Position numbers and translations under genes: made by a program
NCBI GenBank assembly: GCA_016793165.1
Contig: JAEULA010000096.1
Span: 1 to 64,000, forward strand
Reading direction: 5' to 3'
Length of the DNA stretch: 64,000 nucleotides
Origin: Alphaproteobacteria bacterium
GTDB taxonomy: Bacteria > Pseudomonadota > Alphaproteobacteria > CACIAM-22H2
Part shown: piece by piece, positions 43,473 to 51,592 of the stretch
How the letters are laid out: the number at the start of each line of letters is the position of its first letter
How positions within the stretch are numbered: the stretch's first letter is position 1
Notes under the pieces: generated by a model
Database searches by the model: none
Told to the model about the DNA's origin: nothing
The model's input: the letters and a program-made list of their open reading frames with translations, nothing else

Positions 43473-44364
43473 AGGCCCCGACCGCGGGAATGTCGAGCGA
43501 TTCCCTCTGCGCGACCGCGTAGATGCCGGCGCTCGCGGCCGCATCGGCGAATTCGACGGTCGCGAGACGCGAGTCGCCGTCGGCCTCGTGGACGAACAGG
43601 ATCCCGACTCCCAGCCCCGCGACGATCGCCTCCTTCATCGCCTCGCGGCCGGTCACCTCGAACCGCGTGTCGGGCCTGACGCGCGCGGCGGCGAAGACGC
43701 GCTCGGCGACGACGCGCGTGATCGAGCCGCGCTCGCGCATGATGAACTTCAGATCGCCGGCCTGCTCCGCACGCACGACCTTGCGCCTGGCAAGCGGATC
43801 GTCGCGCCGCACGCACAACGCCAGCCGGAGATCGGCGATGCGCGCACAGGCGAGCCCCGCGCTCGCATCAGCCATCGCGACGATGCCGACGTCGATCCGG
43901 CACTGCGCGACGTCGTCGAGCAGAGTCGAGGTGTTGCCGATGCGCGTCTCGAGCGCGATCGAGGGATGCGCCTCGACGAAGGAGGCGATCAGCGGCATCA
44001 CCACGTGCGGTCCGGACATTCCCACGATCAGCCGGCCGCGCTTGAGCGATCGAAGCTCGCTCACGGATCCCTCGAACTCCTCGAGCCGACTGATGATCAG
44101 GCGCGCGCGCACGAGCAGGTCGCGCCCCGCGTCGGTGAGCTCGAGCCGCGGCCGGCGATGCAGCAGCAGCACCTTGCAGGCGCGCTCGAGGCTGTTGAGC
44201 TGGATCGACACGCTCGGCTGGCTGACACCCAGTGCCGCGGCCGCCCGCGAGAAGCTGCCGGCGTCGACCACCGCCACGAAGGTCCGCAGCGCGCTCAGCG
44301 TGATGCCGGACTCGCGCCTGGCGTCGCCCTTTCTCGGCGTCCTCGTCATCGTCCCGACATCCAA
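43411..44364 (-). CDS. LysR family transcriptional regulator
   Basis: A 317-residue regulator with an N-terminal winged helix at about residues 23-80 (LSALRTFVAVVDAGSFSRAA, ALGVSQPSVSIQL) and a periplasmic-binding-fold effector domain. RLIVGMSGPHVVMPLIASF opens the effector domain. The family normally binds a metabolite and activates divergent targets. It lies between the PhnZ-like gene and the second importer operon, divergent from the latter, and is the likely regulator of the whole island. The first 22 residues are basic; a shorter start cannot be excluded. The coding end overlaps the PhnZ-like gene tail to tail. Confidence 0.9.
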   Translation of the reverse strand: MDVGTMTRTPRKGDARRESGITLSALRTFVAVVDAGSFSRAAAALGVSQPSVSIQLNSLERACKVLLLHRRPRLELTDAGRDLLVRARLIISRLEEFEGSVSELRSLKRGRLIVGMSGPHVVMPLIASFVEAHPSIALETRIGNTSTLLDDVAQCRIDVGIVAMADASAGLACARIADLRLALCVRRDDPLARRKVVRAEQAGDLKFIMRERGSITRVVAERVFAAARVRPDTRFEVTGREAMKEAIVAGLGVGILFVHEADGDSRLATVEFADAAASAGIYAVAQRESLDIPAVGAFIDHLEAHGPLSRAQAVRRS

Positions 44365-44427
44365 GCTCGTTCTTCTTTCAACATCGCTGCCCGATCGTCA
44401 TCGGCATTTCTAAGGGAGGGGATCCTT

Positions 44428-45981
44428 ATGGACAACGTCACTCGACGCGAAATCGCGACGTTTGGGTTCGGCGCCGCCGCCGCGGCTCTAACGGCGACCG
44501 ACTCGTTCGCTCAAGCGGAAACGCCCAAGCGCGGCGGCACGCTCTCCTACGCGCAGCTGTCCGCCAACCGCAGGTCGGCCGACCCGAGCAATGCCAAGCA
44601 CCCCTACTACATCGTCGACGCGAACACGCGGCTGCAGTGGAACTGCCTGACCTGGGTCAACCCGAAGCTGGAGTGCGAGCTCGAGCTCGCGAGCAAGATC
44701 GAACCCGCCAGCGAGAAGATGGACGTCTGGGACGTCACGGTCCGAGAGGGCGTGATGTTCCACAACGGACGCGAGATGACGTCGGCCGACGTCGCGTCCT
44801 CCTTCGACTACCACCGCCAGAACGCGCCCTTCGCGCGCCAGATCGTGAAGATCGAGACGCCGTCCAAATACGTCGCGCGCTTCTTCCTCGACAGCGGCAA
44901 CTCGGAGTTCCCCTACATCCTCGCCGAGTACAACAGCATCATCCTGCCGGCGGGCGACCTGAAGACGATCGGGATGGACGGCATCGGCACCGGGCCCTTC
45001 CGCATCGTCTCCACCGACCCCAACCGCTCGATCATCATGGAGCGGTTCGAGGGCTACTGGCGCAAGGGCTTCCCCTATCTCGACCGCATCGAGTGCCACA
45101 ACCGCGAGGGCCAGCAGGAGGCCGCGCTCAACGGCCTGCGCGCCGGCCAGTTCGACATGGTGCAGTCGATCGACCCGCGCGCCGTCCAGCAGTTCCAGAG
45201 CGACACCGCCTACGAGATCGAATCGTCGAAGGGCGGCTACCACTTCGTCATCCAGCTGCCCAAGCATCCCGGCTCGCCGTTCCTCGACAAGCGCGTGCGC
45301 CAGGCCTTCGCCTATGCGATCGACCGCGAGGCCATCGTACGCATCGCCTACAGCGGCAAGTACGGCTGGGTCGGCAACGACAGCCACCTCGTCGTCACCG
45401 ATCCGAATTTCGTGCCCCGGCCCGGCGGCCGGGACGTCGCGCGGGCGAAGAAGCTGCTGGCGGAAGCGGGCTACCCCAACGGCATCACCCTGCCGACGCT
45501 GTACTGGAGCCCGCAGCTGCCGGAAGTCGCGCGCTACTTCCAGGTGCTGCAGCAATCGGTCAAGGAGGCGGGCATCAACGTCCCGCTCGAGGAGCGACCC
45601 AACGACGGCTACATCCAGTTCCGCACCGGCGAGAACGACGTCGCGAAGGGCAAGTTCCACAAGTTCGCGATGACCGCGGTCGGCTCGCGCAATCCGGGCA
45701 TCTCGCTCTATCGGATGCGGTTCGAGTACGTCGAGAGCGGCCACTGGACCGGGCCGGAGCACGACAAGTACATGGCGCTCTACAACCAGGCGATGGTCAC
45801 GGGCGACGCCGCCAAGCGCAAGGCCATCTATGCCGAGATGCAGGCGATCCTGCACGAGGAGGTGCCGGCGATCCTGCCCGCCGGCGGCGACACGTTCCTG
45901 ATCCGCCGCAAGAACATCCGCAACCTTCCTTTCCATCCGCAGATCTGGTCGATCCGCTTCGACGAGACCTGGAAGGCTTGA
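44428..45981 (+). CDS. Peptide-type ABC transporter substrate-binding protein (family 5, operon 2)
   Basis: A 517-residue exported binding protein. The N-terminus has a twin-arginine motif (TRREIATFGFGAAAAAL) before an FAQAE cleavage site, so Tat export is likely, unlike the Sec-type binding protein of the first operon. Cluster-5 features include WDVTVREGVMFHNGREMTSA, GTGPFRIVSTDP and RVRQAFAYAIDREAIV. The ATG at 44428 follows a strong AGGGAGGG site. It opens a four-gene operon with two permeases and a fused ATPase. Confidence 0.93.
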   Translation: MDNVTRREIATFGFGAAAAALTATDSFAQAETPKRGGTLSYAQLSANRRSADPSNAKHPYYIVDANTRLQWNCLTWVNPKLECELELASKIEPASEKMDVWDVTVREGVMFHNGREMTSADVASSFDYHRQNAPFARQIVKIETPSKYVARFFLDSGNSEFPYILAEYNSIILPAGDLKTIGMDGIGTGPFRIVSTDPNRSIIMERFEGYWRKGFPYLDRIECHNREGQQEAALNGLRAGQFDMVQSIDPRAVQQFQSDTAYEIESSKGGYHFVIQLPKHPGSPFLDKRVRQAFAYAIDREAIVRIAYSGKYGWVGNDSHLVVTDPNFVPRPGGRDVARAKKLLAEAGYPNGITLPTLYWSPQLPEVARYFQVLQQSVKEAGINVPLEERPNDGYIQFRTGENDVAKGKFHKFAMTAVGSRNPGISLYRMRFEYVESGHWTGPEHDKYMALYNQAMVTGDAAKRKAIYAEMQAILHEEVPAILPAGGDTFLIRRKNIRNLPFHPQIWSIRFDETWKA

Positions 45982-46021
45982 GGATGCGGCAGCGGCCGCC
46001 CGGGCAGCGGAGGACGGCGCC

Positions 46022-46978
46022 ATGCTGAGCGCCGTCCTCCGTCGCCTCGCGATGTCGCTGTCGACGCTGGCGCTGCTCGCGGCCTTCGTCTTCGTCGCGA
46101 CGGAGATCCTCCCGGGCGACGCGCTCGACGTCTCGCTCTCGGCCGACGAACTCTCGATGATGCCGCCGGCGCGGCTCGCGCAGATGAAGCGCGAACTCGG
46201 GCTCGACCGGCCCGCGCCGGAGCGGCTGCTCTCCTTCCTTGCCGGGGTCGCGCGGCTCGACTTCGGCCGCACGCTCATCGCGAAGACGCCGGTCATCGAG
46301 ATCGTCGCCTATCCGCTGCGCAACTCGCTGCTGCTGGCCGCCGTCGTGATCCTGGCGGCGGTGCCGGTGGCGCTCTTCATCGGCATCGTCGCCGCGCATC
46401 GCCACCGCCGGACGGCGGACACCTTCATCTCCTCGGCGGCGATCATCGGCTACTCGGTGCCGGAGTTCGTGATCGGCACCGTGCTCGTGATCCTGTTCGC
46501 CGTGGCCTGGCCGCTCTTCCCCGCGACCATCACCGCCAACACCAAGGATCCGGCGGTCGTCCTGCTCGCCGCCTCGCCGCTGCCCGTGGCGACGATCCTG
46601 ATCGGCTCGGTCGCCTATCTCGGCCGCGTGCTGCGCGTGGGCATGATCGAGGCGCTGTCGACCGACTTCGTCGAACGCCTGCGGCTCACCGGCGTTCCGG
46701 AGTGGCGGATCGTGCTCGTGCACGCGCTGCCGGCCGCCGTGATCCCCAGCCTCACCGCGATGGCGCTCTATGCCGCCGCCCTGGTCTCGGGCATCGTCGT
46801 CGTCGAGCTCGTCTTCGCCTATCCCGGGCTCGGCCAGGAGCTCGTGCGGGCGGTCACGCGGCGCGAGGTCCACGTGATCCAGGCGATCGCGCTGCTCTCG
46901 GCCGGGCTGGTCGTCCTGTTCAATTTCCTCGCCGATCTCGCGATCCTGGCGCTCGATCCGCGGACGAGGCAGACGTGA
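46022..46978 (+). CDS. Dpp/Opp-type ABC transporter permease (DppB-like, operon 2)
   Basis: A 318-residue permease with about six helices, starting with LALLAAFVFVATEILPGDAL, then REL-GLDRPAPERLL and LDFGRTLIAKTPVIEIVAY. The EAA region reads FVERLRLTGVPEWRIVLVHA. It lies 40 bases after the binding protein gene and its TGA overlaps the GTG start of the next permease. Confidence 0.93.
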   Translation: MLSAVLRRLAMSLSTLALLAAFVFVATEILPGDALDVSLSADELSMMPPARLAQMKRELGLDRPAPERLLSFLAGVARLDFGRTLIAKTPVIEIVAYPLRNSLLLAAVVILAAVPVALFIGIVAAHRHRRTADTFISSAAIIGYSVPEFVIGTVLVILFAVAWPLFPATITANTKDPAVVLLAASPLPVATILIGSVAYLGRVLRVGMIEALSTDFVERLRLTGVPEWRIVLVHALPAAVIPSLTAMALYAAALVSGIVVVELVFAYPGLGQELVRAVTRREVHVIQAIALLSAGLVVLFNFLADLAILALDPRTRQT

Positions 46979-47817
46979 ACGGGGCGGTCTCGCGGATCGC
47001 CAGACGCCCGCTCGCCGCGGTCGGGGTGACGCTCGTGGCGCTGCACATGGCCGTCGCCGTCGCCGCGCCGTGGATCGCTCCGTTCGATCCGTTCGCGCTG
47101 CTCGATGCCCCGCTCGAGCCGCCCAATGCGACCTACTGGCTCGGCACCGACGACCTCGGGCGCGACTTCCTCTCGCGCCTCGTGATGGGCGGGCGGATCG
47201 CGATCGTCGTCGCGTTCACCTCGGCGTTCGTGGCCGCGCTCGGCGGCGGCCTCATCGGCCTCGCCGCGGCCTATCACCGCGGCCTCACCGACGACGTCAT
47301 CTCGCGACTCGTCGAGATGAAGCTCGCCGTCCCGGCGATCCTGTTCGTCTCGCTCTTCGTCACCGGCTTCGGCCAATCCGGGACGGTCCTGGTGATCGTG
47401 ATCTCCGTGATCAAGATGATGGGCGTCATCCGGACCGCGCGCGCCCAGGGCATCGTCCTCATGGAGCACGGCTACGTGAAGGCGGCCCTGCTGCGCGGCG
47501 ACGGCGCCGGCGCGGTCATCCTGCGCGAGCTGCTGCCGAACATCGCCGACCTGCTCGCAGTCGAGTTCGCGCTGCGTGCGTCGAGCGCCCTGCTGCTCGT
47601 CTCCTCGCTGTCGTTCCTGGGCCTCGGCATCTCGCCGCCGACCCCGGATTGGGGAATGATGATCCATGACGGCCTCGGCGCGATCCGCTCGGAGCCGTGG
47701 CTGATCCTCGCCCCCGCCTTGTGCATCTCGACTCTCGTCGTCGGGATCAACTTCGCGACCGAGGGCGTCACCGACGCCCTTGGACTGGATGCGGCGCGTG
47801 GCACCGCCGGACACTGA
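46975..47817 (+). CDS. Dpp/Opp-type ABC transporter permease (DppC-like, operon 2)
   Basis: A 280-residue permease with GTG start in a GTGA overlap. It carries the LGTDDLGRDFLSRLVMGGR motif, an EAA loop in HGYVKAALLRGDGAGAVIL and SSLSFLGLGISPPTPDWG. It pairs with the DppB-like subunit. Its end overlaps the start region of the double ATPase gene. Confidence 0.92.
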   Translation: MNGAVSRIARRPLAAVGVTLVALHMAVAVAAPWIAPFDPFALLDAPLEPPNATYWLGTDDLGRDFLSRLVMGGRIAIVVAFTSAFVAALGGGLIGLAAAYHRGLTDDVISRLVEMKLAVPAILFVSLFVTGFGQSGTVLVIVISVIKMMGVIRTARAQGIVLMEHGYVKAALLRGDGAGAVILRELLPNIADLLAVEFALRASSALLLVSSLSFLGLGISPPTPDWGMMIHDGLGAIRSEPWLILAPALCISTLVVGINFATEGVTDALGLDAARGTAGH

Positions 47818-49465
47818 CGTCCTCGCGACCGCCCGCGACCTGTCGATCGGCTATGCCGACGCGCTGGGACGCACGATCGGCGTCGTCGATCGCGTCGGCT
47901 TCCGGCTGAGCGCCGGCGAGGCGCTCGGCATCGTCGGCGAATCGGGGTCCGGCAAGTCGACGCTGGCGCGCGCGCTCCTCGGCTATCGGCGCGCCGGCGG
48001 CCGGTTCCTCGGCGGCGCCCTCGAGTTCGGCGGCGTCGACCTCGCACGTGCCGACCGCGCGACGGTCGGCCGGCTGCGCGGCATCGAGGTCGCGATGGTG
48101 CCGCAGAATCCGCTGTCGTCGCTGACCTACCACATGCGCGTCGGCGCCCAGATCGAGGAGGTCCTGCGCACGCGCGCCGGACACGGCCGCGCGGCAGCCC
48201 GCGCGCGAGCGCTCGAGCTGCTCGGCGCCATGGGGCTTCCCGAGCCCGCGGCGATCGCGCGGCGGTACCCGCACCAGCTCTCCGGCGGTCAGCGCCAGCG
48301 CGTCGTGATCGCGGCCGCGCTCGCCTGCCGGCCCAAGCTGCTCGTGCTCGACGAACCGACGACGGCGCTCGACAAGACCACCGAGGTCCAGGTGCTCGAC
48401 CTGGTCGTCCGTCTCCGCCGCGAGCTCGGGACGACGCTGGTCCTCGTGACCCACGACCTCAACGTGGTGGCGCAGGTCTGCGACCGCGTCCTCGTCATGA
48501 AGGACGGGGCGGTCGTCGAGGAAGGCGTCGTGCGCGACGTCTTCGCGTCCCCGCGTACCGCCTACGCGCGCACGCTTCTCGACGCCACGCTGCGCCTGGA
48601 TGCGGGGCCGGCCGCCGCGGCGCCGGCCGCGGCGCCGATCCTGTCGATCGAGAAGCTCGGATTCGTCTACGACGCGCCGCGATGGTTCGGGCTCTCGCGG
48701 TCGCCGGCGCGCCCGGCCCTGACGGACATCGACGTGGCCGTGGGGCGCGGCGAGGTCCTCGGCGTCATCGGCGAATCGGGCTCGGGCAAGACGACGCTCG
48801 GCCTGATCGTCGCCGGCATGATGGGGGCAAGCCGCGGCCGGATCGACTTCGAGGGCACGTCGCTCGCCCCACGCGCGGCGCAGCGCCCGGCGGACGTGCG
48901 GCGGCGGATCCAGATGGTCTTCCAGGACCCGCTGTCCTCGCTCAATCCGCGCCACACGGTCGGCGCCGCGATCATCCGGCCGCTGCGCCGCTTCTTCGGG
49001 CTCGATCGTCGCGCCGCGCGCGCCAGGGCGGCCGCCCTGCTGCAGGAGCTCGGGATGGGCGAGACCTATCTCGACCGCTATCCGCGTCAGCTCTCGGGCG
49101 GCCAGCAGCAGCGCGTCGCCATCGCCCGGGCCTTCGCCGCCGAGCCCGATCTCCTGGTCTGCGACGAGATCACCTCGGCGCTCGATGCCTCGATCCAGGC
49201 GCAGGTGCTCGACCATCTCCTGGCGCTGCAGCGGCGCAGCGGCGCCTCGATGATCGTCATCACCCACGACCTCGCGGTGATCTGGAAGATGGCGCGACGC
49301 GTGATCGTCCTGCGCCATGGGCGGATCGTCGAGGCCGGCGAGACGGCCGAGGTCTTCGCCGCGCCGCGCGATCCCTACACCGCGCGGCTGCTCGAGGCCG
49401 CGACGCGCGCGACGCGCGCCACGGCCCCGTCGACCGCCGTCCCGCAGGACGCCGCGACGCCCTGA
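47789..49465 (+). CDS. Fused double ABC ATPase of a Dpp/Opp-type importer (operon 2)
   Basis: About 558 residues containing two complete ATPase domains. The first has GESGSGKSTLARAL, QNPLSSLTYHM, LSGGQRQRVV and LLVLDEPTTALD. The second has GESGSGKTTLGLI, QDPLSSLNPRHT, LSGGQQQRVA and LLVCDEITSALD. This replaces the two separate ATPases of operon 1. The start is uncertain: TTG 47780, ATG 47789 and GTG 47798 are all possible, and each overlaps the permease gene. Unlike operon 1 ATPases, I see no cysteine-rich C-terminal motif. Confidence 0.92.
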   Translation: MRRVAPPDTDVLATARDLSIGYADALGRTIGVVDRVGFRLSAGEALGIVGESGSGKSTLARALLGYRRAGGRFLGGALEFGGVDLARADRATVGRLRGIEVAMVPQNPLSSLTYHMRVGAQIEEVLRTRAGHGRAAARARALELLGAMGLPEPAAIARRYPHQLSGGQRQRVVIAAALACRPKLLVLDEPTTALDKTTEVQVLDLVVRLRRELGTTLVLVTHDLNVVAQVCDRVLVMKDGAVVEEGVVRDVFASPRTAYARTLLDATLRLDAGPAAAAPAAAPILSIEKLGFVYDAPRWFGLSRSPARPALTDIDVAVGRGEVLGVIGESGSGKTTLGLIVAGMMGASRGRIDFEGTSLAPRAAQRPADVRRRIQMVFQDPLSSLNPRHTVGAAIIRPLRRFFGLDRRAARARAAALLQELGMGETYLDRYPRQLSGGQQQRVAIARAFAAEPDLLVCDEITSALDASIQAQVLDHLLALQRRSGASMIVITHDLAVIWKMARRVIVLRHGRIVEAGETAEVFAAPRDPYTARLLEAATRATRATAPSTAVPQDAATP

Positions 49466-49479
49466 GCTCGCGCCGGACG

Positions 49480-49494
49480 GCGGCGCAGCGCCGC
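49480..49494. terminator. Possible hairpin between convergent genes
   Basis: GCGGC and GCCGC arms flank a five-base loop in the 33-base gap between the double ATPase and the cytochrome b561 gene. The position suits a bidirectional terminator, but there is no T-tract and such hairpins are frequent in GC-rich DNA. Confidence 0.25.
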
Positions 49495-49498
49495 GACG

Positions 49499-50128
49499 TC
49501 ACGGCGTCGCGCGCTTGCGACCGGTGACCATCGCGCGCGGCAGGTTCTCGCGATGGACGACGCTCGCGAGCAGCACGCCGCCGACATGCAGCAGCACCAG
49601 CGCCAGCGTCGCGTTGGCGGCGATCTCGTGGATCTCCTTCATCCAGCGGCCGGGGCGGCGACGGCGGATTTCGCGCGTCTCCTCGGCGCCCGGCGGCATC
49701 GCCGCGATCTGCGCCGCCGCCTCCGCGCCCAGCCACGGCGACAGCGGTCCGCGGTCGCGGCTCATGCCGAGATAGGCGACGCCGGTGACCGTCGTCGTCA
49801 GCAGGCTGGCGAGGAGCGCGAGGACCATCAGGCCGCCGGCGGGGCTGTGACCGAGATGACGCGGCGCGCGGAACGTCACGAGGTCGCGCAGGTAGCGCAG
49901 CCCGGCCACCGGCGAAACCACGAACTCGCCGAAACGCGCATGGCGCGGCCCGACGAATCCCCAGACGATGCGAAGCGCGACGACGGCCGCGAGGCCGTAG
50001 CCCGACCACTCGTGAAGCCATGCGGGCTTGCCCTCCGTGAGGTAGGCGGTGGCGAACCCCACGATCAGCAGGCCATGACCGACCCGCACCACCGGGTCCC
50101 AGACCGAAGTCGTCGTCTCGTTCCGCAT
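49499..50128 (-). CDS. Cytochrome b561-type membrane protein
   Basis: A 209-residue protein with four membrane helices. WDPVVRVGHGLLIVGFATAY and WSGYGLAAVVALRIVWGFVGPRHARF are typical of the di-heme cytochrome b561/Ni-Fe hydrogenase b-subunit family, and the last helix holds HEIAANATLALVLLHVGGVL with candidate heme histidines. It would transfer electrons across or along the membrane. The start ATG 50128 follows an AAGGAG site. The gene is downstream of a PepSY protein gene (38 bases) on the same strand. Confidence 0.9.
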   Translation of the reverse strand: MRNETTTSVWDPVVRVGHGLLIVGFATAYLTEGKPAWLHEWSGYGLAAVVALRIVWGFVGPRHARFGEFVVSPVAGLRYLRDLVTFRAPRHLGHSPAGGLMVLALLASLLTTTVTGVAYLGMSRDRGPLSPWLGAEAAAQIAAMPPGAEETREIRRRRPGRWMKEIHEIAANATLALVLLHVGGVLLASVVHRENLPRAMVTGRKRATP

Positions 50129-50166
50129 CGTCCTTCTCCTTGCAGGTCGTGTCGACGTCGTGCCGC

Positions 50167-50469
50167 TCAGCCCGCCCGGCCGCGGCGGCGCTCGTCGCGC
50201 GTCACGGCGCCGTCGCGCTCGTCGACGCGCAGCTTCACGCGCCGGCCTTCGGCATCGAGCGCGCGCGCCTCCCAGGTGCCGCGCTCCCACTCGAGCCGGG
50301 CCACCGAGCGGTAGCCGGCGGCCTCGATCTTGGCGAGCGCCTGGGCCGCGGACATCGCGGGCACCGCGCCGGTCGCGGCGCGGTCGGAGGCGAGCGCCCA
50401 GGCGGCCGGCAGCGCCAGGGCGATCGCGCCGGCGATCAGGGAGCGGCGAAGGATGGTCGCATGTGTCAT
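50167..50469 (-). CDS. Exported PepSY-domain protein (partner of cytochrome b561)
   Basis: A 100-residue secreted protein. Signal peptide MTHATILRRSLIAGAIALAL ends at ALAS. The rest is one PepSY module with MSAAQALAKIEAAGYRSVARLEWERG, WEARALDAEGRRVKLRVD and the acidic ending DGAVTRDERRR. PepSY domains often accompany membrane b-type cytochromes and two-component sensors. ATG 50469 has a GAGGAG site. It is divergent from a second PepSY gene. Confidence 0.85.
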   Translation of the reverse strand: MTHATILRRSLIAGAIALALPAAWALASDRAATGAVPAMSAAQALAKIEAAGYRSVARLEWERGTWEARALDAEGRRVKLRVDERDGAVTRDERRRGRAG

Positions 50470-50597
50470 GTTGGTGTCTCCTCTTGGTGCGAAGGAAAAG
50501 CCCCTCGACACGCCGCGCATCCTGGCGAAGACCGCCTGAACCCACGCTGAGCCGGCCGTTCAGCTCCGGTTCAGCCGCGCCGAGGCATCCTATCCTC

Positions 50598-50927
50598 ATG
50601 GACCTGCGCGCTTTCCTTGCCGCCCTCGCCCTCGCCGCCGGCCTCGCCGGCGCCGATCCGGCCCACGGCGACCCGCGCCGCGACCATGCGCGCGCGCGCG
50701 CCGCGCTGGAAGCGGGCGAGATCAGGCCGCTGGCCGAGATCGTCGCCGCGATCGAACGTCGCTACGCCGGCCGCGTCATCGAGGCCGAACTCGAGCGCGA
50801 GCGCGGCGCGTGGATCTACGAGATCAAGCTGCTCGGCCCCGCCGGCGCGATCGCGAGGATCCGCGTCGACGCCGCCTCCGGCGAGGTCGCCGCGACCCGC
50901 GGCAGGCTGGAGACGCGCGCGCCATGA
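50598..50927 (+). CDS. Exported PepSY-domain protein (two-component operon)
   Basis: A 109-residue protein with an N-terminal signal (AFLAALALAAGLAGADPAHG) and one PepSY module (GEIRPLAEIVAAIERRYAGR, WIYEIKLLGPAGAIARIRVD, ASGEVAATRG). Its TGA overlaps the ATG of the response regulator gene, so the three genes are translated together. It may modulate the sensor kinase in the periplasm. Confidence 0.87.
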   Translation: MDLRAFLAALALAAGLAGADPAHGDPRRDHARARAALEAGEIRPLAEIVAAIERRYAGRVIEAELERERGAWIYEIKLLGPAGAIARIRVDAASGEVAATRGRLETRAP

Positions 50928-51592
50928 AGATCCTCGTCGTCGAGGACTCGCCCGCGCTCGGCGCGCAGCTGCGCACGGCGCTGACCGAGGCGGGCTTCGC
51001 CGTCGACAGCGCGCCCGACGGCGAGGAGGGCCACCATCTCGGCGACACCGCGCCCTACGACGCGATCGTCCTCGATCTCGGCCTGCCCAGGATCGACGGG
51101 CTGACCGTGCTGCGGCGCTGGCGCGCGGCGGGCAACCGCACGCCCGTGCTCATTCTCACCGCGCGCGACGCGTGGACCGACAAGGTCGAGGGTCTGAACG
51201 CCGGCGCCGACGACTACCTCGCGAAGCCCTTCGCGATGGGCGAGCTCGTCGCGCGGCTGCGCGCGCTCACGCGCCGCGCCCACGGCCTCGCCGAGCCGGT
51301 CATCACCTGCGGACCGCTGCGCATCGATCCCCTCGCCAAACAGGTCACGCTCGACGGTGCGCCGGTGAAGCTGACGGCGCTCGAGTTCAAGACCCTCGCC
51401 TATCTCGCGCATCATCTCGGCCAGCCGGTCTCGAAGACCGAGCTGACCGAGCATCTTTACGACCAGGACTACGACCGCGACTCCAACACGCTCGAGGTCG
51501 TGATCGGCCGGCTGCGCCGCAAGCTCGGCGCCGAGCTGATCGACACGCAACGCGGCCTCGGGTACCGCCTCGCGCCGCCCGCCGCGCCATGA
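50924..51592 (+). CDS. OmpR-family response regulator
   Basis: A 222-residue regulator. The receiver has ILVVEDSPALG, phospho-acceptor D51 in IVLDLGLPR, TARDAW and AKPFAMGEL. The C-terminal winged helix reads LTALEFKTLAYLA, NTLEVVIGRLRRKLG and TQRGLGYRL, as in the QseB/PmrA subgroup. It overlaps both the PepSY gene and the kinase gene by ATGA. Target promoters probably include the divergent PepSY-b561 pair, as inferred from position. Confidence 0.93.
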   Translation: MKILVVEDSPALGAQLRTALTEAGFAVDSAPDGEEGHHLGDTAPYDAIVLDLGLPRIDGLTVLRRWRAAGNRTPVLILTARDAWTDKVEGLNAGADDYLAKPFAMGELVARLRALTRRAHGLAEPVITCGPLRIDPLAKQVTLDGAPVKLTALEFKTLAYLAHHLGQPVSKTELTEHLYDQDYDRDSNTLEVVIGRLRRKLGAELIDTQRGLGYRLAPPAAP

